Below are positions 61,694 through 64,000 of a stretch of 64,000 bases of DNA, in pieces. Position 1 is the first letter of the stretch, and each line of letters starts with the position of its first letter. The notes under the pieces were generated by a model. That model was not told the DNA's origin. It was given only the letters and a program-made list of their open reading frames with translations, and searched no databases. Location: positions 79,144,245-79,208,244 of the forward strand of contig CM060175.1 in NCBI GenBank assembly GCA_030549775.1. Reading direction: 5' to 3'. This DNA comes from Tamarix chinensis (taxonomy: Eukaryota > Streptophyta > Magnoliopsida > Caryophyllales > Tamaricaceae). A program made the translations under genes and the position numbers.

Positions 61694-62660
61694 TACACAA
61701 ATAGTACCTAAGGTCTTTCCTAATGTATCAACCTTCTCATGTGGATAGCACATTAGTAAGAAAATTTTCTCTAATACTAAAAAAAGAAAAAGAAAAAGAA
61801 ATATAGCATTGGGAGAATGTTTCTTGGGGAAATGGAGAAAGATTGTACAATCGAGTACAAATAAGGCATATGTGAATAAACTTCTACTTATGCACGATAA
61901 ATGGGATAGATTTTTACATTTGATATAATATGTGTATGAAACCTAGTTGAATCTATATAAGGAGATGTTTGTTTCTGTGTGAGTTGACACTCATACGACC
62001 AACAAGTATAATCGTGTTGTTGTTATATCTAATGCCATTTAACTTTTTACTAAATAACCATTACTTATATTTTGACATTCTAATAGTATGGTGGAAAGTG
62101 AACATGGAAAGTTGAAGAAATATATATTATCATTGCATATTAGTTTTGACACATTATTTTTGAAGGTTGACACACTCCTAAGACTCCAATTAATGAGGTG
62201 AAAAAATATTTTGAGCAATTTTAGGTTATTATTCCACATTACTCTATAAATGACATATTTTCCAAGGAGCTCATGACTATTGTATATTGTAGAGCATTGA
62301 ACATAATTGAATAAGAGAGCAAGATGTCAAATACAATAGGTTTTGATCCCTTAGGATATGTGTGTTATTTCAGATTCACACACAATCTACCATGTGCACA
62401 CAAGATATTTAATTATAAATGAGATCATCAACAAATTTACATATTGCTAGTGCATAAATTCTATAAGGCTTTCACTTTTGTCAGACCAAGTGAAGAAAGG
62501 TTTGATTTTGATGATTGAACTATTGATCATTCCGTACATCCCTTTGCTTCTAAAATTATATTAGAGGTGAAAATTATGCTTTACCATTCACCATCACATC
62601 TATGATACTATTCTAATTTTATCAATGAGATTTTTGAATTAGTTATGACAAGTTCATAAA
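61694..62660 (+). pseudogene. Mutator-like (MULE) transposase, 3' part
   Basis: It continues the transposase after unit H: IVPKVFPNVSTFSCG, HISKKIFSN (61,700-61,775), FLGKWRKIVQSSTNKAY and LLMHDKWDRFLHL (61,820-61,920), YETNLNLYKEMFVSV, and MVESEHGKLKKYILSLH (62,088-62,140) matching the conserved ESxHxxLK motif of MULEs. It then has FDTLFLKVDTLL and, near 62,335-62,420, a degraded SWIM zinc finger (IGFDPLGYVCYFRFTHNLPCAHKIFNY), which keeps the Cys and His of LPCAH. Several stops and frame changes show it is dead. Confidence 0.8.
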
Positions 62661-62679
62661 ACCAGATGTTCAACAAAGA

Positions 62680-62870
62680 AAAGGTCACCCTTGTAATAAC
62701 GTAAGGAAGGAACCATCATAATGGGAGAGTATAAAGTGTGCTCATTCAGACTCACCTACAGGGCAAGGTTGATCAAAGGTCACCCCTTGTAATAACGTAA
62801 GGAAGGAACCATCATAATGGGAGAGTATAAAGTGTGCTCATTCAGACTCACCTACAAGGCAAGGTTGATC
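62680..62870. repeat. 95-bp tandem duplication
   Basis: Copy one is 62,680-62,774, copy two 62,775-62,870. They differ by an added C (CACCC versus CACCCC) and one G/A change (CTACAGGG versus CTACAAGG), so the duplication is recent compared with the decayed MULE beside it. Confidence 0.95.
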
Positions 62871-64000
62871 AGGTTTAGGATGCTGGTGTGACCGTAGCCG
62901 GCACGCAATTTAAACCCTCTTGTTGTCAATTGTAGCACTGGTAAATAAGGGTATCGTTCTAGCGGGGGATTGAGAGGGTTCACCTCAATTTAACTAGCTT
63001 GAAAATAAAACTAAAAATAAAAATAAAAATCCTAAATAACACAGAATAAATAACTAAGAAAAATATGAATGAGGTTTTATAAAAATAAAAATAATAAAAG
63101 AAATAAATAAAATAAACTAATAATGAAAATAATAGGAAACCGCAGATATGAGAAATATGTTAGGGAAATAAAAATCCACCACTAGACTAGATCGAGATAT
63201 AATATTTATTTCTAAGTCATCTTTTAATCATGAGAAAGAGATCGACCAAGTTGCACACCAAAAGCAGGTCTATACACCTTATATTACTTCCCTTAATTAA
63301 TTAATACGACAAAGCGCCAATATTAACCCTATTAAATACTAGCATATAGCAGCAACAAGCGGCTCCTATATTTAACTAGATTTAATGCATTAAGTGTAAG
63401 TGGAAGGCTGTCAATCTAAGTACCCATACTAGTACAAAAAGCATGTCTAGCTATATTTCCTATCCTTGACCCACACGTATCGAAACGTTTTACCACTTCG
63501 GTTAGAATCACAAAACGATTAGGTGAATTGTTATCTAACCTAGCTGCAATTTATACGTATAAATTCTAGTATATTTAGATGGCCACCTAGCAAGCAATTA
63601 ATCCTACATACTGTCACTTATGAGGTACCAGAACAAGGCATGCACCAAATAAACTATACTTGACAGAATTATACATATAAACGATAACAATTAATATAGA
63701 GTCAAGAAACAATCTCACGAAACAAAGAAAATAAAATTATAAGTCAAACCATAGTCTAGGGTTTCAATTCATTCCCTAACAATAAATAATCAGCCACTCA
63801 TAATTAAAGAATTAATTACACAGAAATATATATCTAAAATATAAATTAAAAATAAGAGAAAGAAATAACCGAAATTAATTTTAGATAAAAGATCAAGAAT
63901 TTAATCAGATAAAAATTAATTTTATCTGAAATAAATTCTACCGATTTTAAAATCTTCCTCTAATTTTTCTTCTCTCTCGGCACCTCAATTTCTGTGTACA
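62871..64000. repeat. Dispersed-repeat-like sequence, then AT-rich
   Basis: GATGCTGGTGTGACCGTAGC then CGGCACGCAATTTAAACC, and GGTATCGTTCTAGCGGGGGA then TTGAGAGGGTTCACCTCAA, resemble words I know from non-coding parts of many plant retrotransposons; the family cannot be named from memory. The rest (63,000-64,000) is AT-rich with no gene seen. Confidence 0.4.

Overview
The window looks like a repeat-dense stretch of a flowering-plant nuclear genome. It is AT-rich, carries many TTTAGGG-like motifs, contains plant-type Copia, Helitron and Mutator-like remnants, and holds one intron-containing gene of a plant-type family of unknown function. The species cannot be read from the sequence. No bacterial-style genes, rRNA, tRNA or CRISPR are visible.

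Layout. Positions 1-23,562 and 25,727-30,873 are built almost entirely from one superfamily of 4-5 kb non-coding units. They have TG...CA-type ends (5' end near TGAAATACCCC or TGCAATCCCCC, 3' end near GGGGTGTTACA) and 5-bp target duplications. I label them B (81-9,776), A (111-4,785, inside B), C/E (10,272-23,562, reverse), D (11,166-16,107, inside C/E), F (17,500-21,437, reverse, inside C/E), J (25,727-30,873, reverse, inside a Copia LTR), G (41,469-45,318) and H (about 57,587-61,692, reverse, inside a Mutator-like transposase). Each unit has an AT-rich head, a polypyrimidine tract of 0.3-1.3 kb (polypurine when reversed), one or more tandem-repeat modules and a conserved tail that can fold into two hairpins. 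None contains gag-pol. They are best read as solo LTRs of a very-long-LTR retrotransposon, or as large non-autonomous derivatives.

Other elements. A decayed Ale/Retrofit-like Copia spans 25,644-34,874 with its 5' LTR split by J. A reverse Angela/Tork-like Copia LTR lies at 35,247-36,630. A decayed Helitron Rep/helicase lies at about 36,890-40,260. Diverged CCCGACC-type and hAT-MITE-like repeats lie at 45,875-47,300, and a CACTA-like terminus at about 48,000-48,534. A broken Mutator-like (MULE) transposase occupies 56,750-57,585 and 61,694-62,660.

The one convincing host gene is on the minus strand at 50,306-53,658. It has two exons and encodes 365 residues, with an Arg/Gly-rich N-terminus, a conserved acidic central block and three 16-residue Trp/Gly repeats. 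Its 2.25-kb intron carries simple repeats. A short secreted-protein-like reading frame at 54,910-55,005 is a weak second candidate.

The long open frames in the polypyrimidine tracts and the poly-Leu or poly-Ile frames in trinucleotide arrays result from base composition and are not annotated as genes. The most unusual content is the non-coding superfamily: its nesting order can be read from target duplications, and its tail hairpins appear to be kept by compensating changes.
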